Of a DNA stretch of 64,000 bases, positions 62,110 to 64,000 are shown piece by piece. This DNA comes from Scytonema hofmannii PCC 7110 (GTDB taxonomy: Bacteria; Cyanobacteriota; Cyanobacteriia; Cyanobacteriales; Nostocaceae). The stretch covers positions 1,675,719 through 1,739,718 of the forward strand of contig NZ_KQ976354.1 in the NCBI RefSeq assembly GCF_000346485.2, given 5' to 3'. Within the stretch, counting starts at the first letter, position 1, and each line of letters opens with the position of its first letter. The notes under the pieces are model-generated. The model searched no databases, was not told the origin of the DNA, and saw nothing but the letters and a program-made list of their open reading frames with translations. The translations under genes and the position numbers were made by a program.

Positions 62110-63186
62110 CTATAAATAAGATTGAAGTGGTTGACCCCGTACAATGTCTATAGCATTGCTAAGTCCTTCACGATCCATTGGGAACATGGGAACCAGCAGA
62201 GCAATCATCTTAGCCGAAGTGTCCTCCCAGCGATCTTTAGGCATGGGGTTTAACCAAGCAATCAGATTCGTCCACTGTCTAATTTTGAACAAAACATCTG
62301 TTGTAGGACGGATGCGTTCCCAGCGACTATAGCCTCGTGCTGCGCCTGCATCGCTAACAATCAGCACGCTAGTATCACTGTCACATTCTGCTAGCACATC
62401 TTTTAAAAAGATAGGCAAAGTCATGTGTGCATCCCGATAAACAACAGAAGCCGGAACATTCCGAAAATAGAACACGCCAACGTTTTGGATAGTGCTTTCA
62501 TACAAAGCTGTTTCCACCAAATCACGGGTAAAACGGTGGAAGGGAACCATCGAGCCATTTTGATCGACGAGCAGTAGCAGGTGGGCATGGTTACACTCAC
62601 GGCGTTGGTAAACCGGAGCCAAAAAAAATCCCTGTTGTGCTGTTTGTTCCACTGTCGTTTCTATATCCAGCACATCTTGAGGACCATCGGGTTCGGGGCG
62701 GCGCAGATACCGCCAAGTGTAAATCATTGAGCGTCGGGATACAGGCCAGTAATTTTGAATTTCAGTTATTTCTTCTGCCTGTTGTTGTGCTGCGGTTGTC
62801 ATTGGTGCTTGTACTGGCAGTGGAGACAATTTTGATGGTGCAGGTTGCAACGGTACAGGGTTAGGTGTTTGGGGGGAAGCCAGAGGCGATGATTCTTTTT
62901 TGAAGTCTGAAGGTTTTTTTGGAGACGGGTTGTTTAAAGTTTCTGATTTAGGAAGAGGTTTGTTTGACTGTGGAGTCAAAGATTCCCAAATCGTCTCGAA
63001 TTGAACCTGCTGTTCACGAGTCTTACACCATAATAGCTTGAGGGTGTCCCCTAGTTCTGAACCACCCCATCCCCCTCTCAAGGCTTCTTTAGCAGCTAAG
63101 TATTCACCTATACCCAAGTTAAACCCTTCGTTGTGCAGGTGGATAAATAACTGACTCAGTTTAATTTCGGGGTCAAGTTCATTCAT
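62110..63186 (-). CDS. vWA-domain protein (CoxE-like) of a vWA-MoxR system
   Basis: 358 residues from ATG 63186 (TTG 63198 in frame). N-terminus 'KLSQLFIHLHNEGFNLGIGE' and 'YLAAKEALRGGWGGS' is the CoxE-like start, then a Pro/Ser-rich linker (~75-135), then vWA: 'HAHLLLLVDQNGSMVPFHRF' (MIDAS, D-x-N-x-S variant), 'NVGVFYFRNVPASVVYRD' and 'TSVLIVSDAGAARGYSRWER' (second MIDAS Asp). Partner of the MoxR ATPase 41 bp upstream. The pair is known to act as a chaperone-like switch, here presumably on the trefoil/FGE protein. Confidence 0.88.
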   Translation of the reverse strand: MNELDPEIKLSQLFIHLHNEGFNLGIGEYLAAKEALRGGWGGSELGDTLKLLWCKTREQQVQFETIWESLTPQSNKPLPKSETLNNPSPKKPSDFKKESSPLASPQTPNPVPLQPAPSKLSPLPVQAPMTTAAQQQAEEITEIQNYWPVSRRSMIYTWRYLRRPEPDGPQDVLDIETTVEQTAQQGFFLAPVYQRRECNHAHLLLLVDQNGSMVPFHRFTRDLVETALYESTIQNVGVFYFRNVPASVVYRDAHMTLPIFLKDVLAECDSDTSVLIVSDAGAARGYSRWERIRPTTDVLFKIRQWTNLIAWLNPMPKDRWEDTSAKMIALLVPMFPMDREGLSNAIDIVRGQPLQSYL

Positions 63187-63227
63187 AGGAATCGGCAATG
63201 GCGAGGAGAAACATCATGCATGATAAC

Positions 63228-64000
63228 TTATGCAGCTGGTTCTTGGGCTGGCTGATATTTCTGCCAATCAGCCCTCAGTTTAAATAACAGTTCTCGGTAA
63301 GGAGTGCGGTTGTCTTGATACTCTTTTTTAAGAAGTTCTACCGGGTATGGGTTCTCAAACTTTGCCAAAGCTTGCAACCAGTCCAAAAATTCGCTAGTTC
63401 CGGGGTTTTTTAATAATCCTCCTGTCTCACGCAATTTTAAAAACTGTTTCGCGGCGGTTTCAACCAAATTTTCAGGCGGAGTTTCCACTTCTGGCGACAT
63501 CTGATAGTGAGCCTTAACGATTGTCTGTAAACTTTCTACATCTTTGGGAAACTCTATAAAGTAGTAGATACAGCGCCGTAAGAAAGGAGCAGGAAGATTA
63601 CCTTTTTCTTTATTGCTGGTAACAATAATAATTGGTGTATGCTCGGCTTCGATCGTTTCCTGGGTTTGGGGAATTTCAAACTCCCACGGGTCATCTAAAA
63701 CTGTCAACAAATCGTTAGGAAAGTCTAAGTCGGCTTTATCAATTTCGTCAATCAACACGATTGCTGGTTGAGGACTTTGGAACGCTTTACCTAAGGGTCC
63801 AAATTTTCGGTAGCATTTGGGATCGCTGGGATCGCGTTTAGAACTTTGCGCTTTACCTGTCGAATTGTTCTCCACATCCTTTATCTGTACATCTTGCAAC
63901 CTCAAGATGGCATCATATTCATATAATCCCTCACTAGCTTTAGTTGTAGAGCGTATATTCCAACGGTAAAAAGGCAATCCTAGTTCATATGCTACTGCAC
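63228..64000 (-). CDS. MoxR-type AAA+ ATPase, 5' end off-window
   Basis: Open to the right edge: codons before 63977 continue 'AVAYELGLPFYRWNIRSTTK', so the apparent TTG start at 63977 is not real. Visible part: 'GLYEYDAILRLQDVQ', Walker B 'PAIVLIDEIDKADLDFPNDL', sensor-1 'IIIVTSNKEKGNLPAPFLRR' (with arginine finger) and helical lid. Walker A is off-window. MoxR ATPases work with vWA proteins, and the next gene is one. About 257 C-terminal residues are present. Confidence 0.9.
   Translation of the reverse strand, partial: AVAYELGLPFYRWNIRSTTKASEGLYEYDAILRLQDVQIKDVENNSTGKAQSSKRDPSDPKCYRKFGPLGKAFQSPQPAIVLIDEIDKADLDFPNDLLTVLDDPWEFEIPQTQETIEAEHTPIIIVTSNKEKGNLPAPFLRRCIYYFIEFPKDVESLQTIVKAHYQMSPEVETPPENLVETAAKQFLKLRETGGLLKNPGTSEFLDWLQALAKFENPYPVELLKKEYQDNRTPYRELLFKLRADWQKYQPAQEPAA

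Noticed and set aside
1-64000. tRNA, rRNA or riboswitch genes
   Set aside because: I looked for cloverleaf-like segments and conserved riboswitch cores in the spacers and saw none I could support by eye.

Overview
The window looks like chromosomal DNA of a large-genome filamentous cyanobacterium (Nostocales-like). Pointers are the very frequent HIP1 octamer GCGATCGC, a valyl-tRNA synthetase with a membrane-anchoring CAAD insertion, a DUF1400 alpha/beta hydrolase, a GUN4-domain protein, type III-D and MYXAN-like type I CRISPR-Cas remnants, and many short tandem heptamers and palindromic or MITE-like repeats. Everything here is read from sequence and family knowledge; no database search was run.

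Layout. 1-5.4 kb: end of a Uma2-type nuclease gene, an AAA-like ATPase fused to a degenerate GGDEF domain, a membrane protein and the DUF1400 hydrolase. 5.77-14.6 kb: eight co-directional genes with mostly tiny gaps (acidic-repeat/glycine-zipper protein, two HExxH proteins, three or four unrecognised proteins, an amidohydrolase, a possible PIN-like protein). I cannot assign this block to a described system and rate it the best candidate for a new one. A LuxR-type regulator follows. 15.3-20.4 kb: glycerol kinase, a coiled-coil protein and ValRS-CAAD. 20.5-24.9 kb: a GxxExxY nuclease-fold gene bracketed by inverted repeats, a YgiB/YgiC-like pair, an AmpG-like transporter and a BadF-type sugar kinase.

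25.0-39.7 kb is a CRISPR-Cas graveyard. A WYL regulator (TIGR03985) faces a type III-D operon that has lost cas10 and the 5' part of csx10 and carries an in-frame TGA in its double-RAMP gene, but keeps csx19 and the TIGR03986 RAMP. The operon runs into the first ~65 codons of a Cas3 helicase, which are cut off directly by a leaderless five-repeat CRISPR array. Beyond two accessory genes lies a type I set (cas8-like, cas7/devR, cas5, cas6) ending in a cas4-cas1 fusion gene broken by a dispersed repeat. 40-45.6 kb continues the debris: a truncated PIN toxin with its antitoxin, a TPR/azoreductase chimera, a transposase tail, a vapB/vapC remnant and a few small intact genes.

46-59.6 kb returns to ordinary genes: an RND efflux pump with its adaptor, GUN4, an SDR, a pentapeptide-repeat protein, a double-glycine-leader small peptide, YihY, HAD, a methyltransferase and a SufR-like regulator, separated by repeat-rich spacers. 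60-64 kb holds a MoxR ATPase, a vWA protein and a protein with beta-trefoil and FGE-sulfatase domains, matching the published vWA-MoxR-effector conflict systems.
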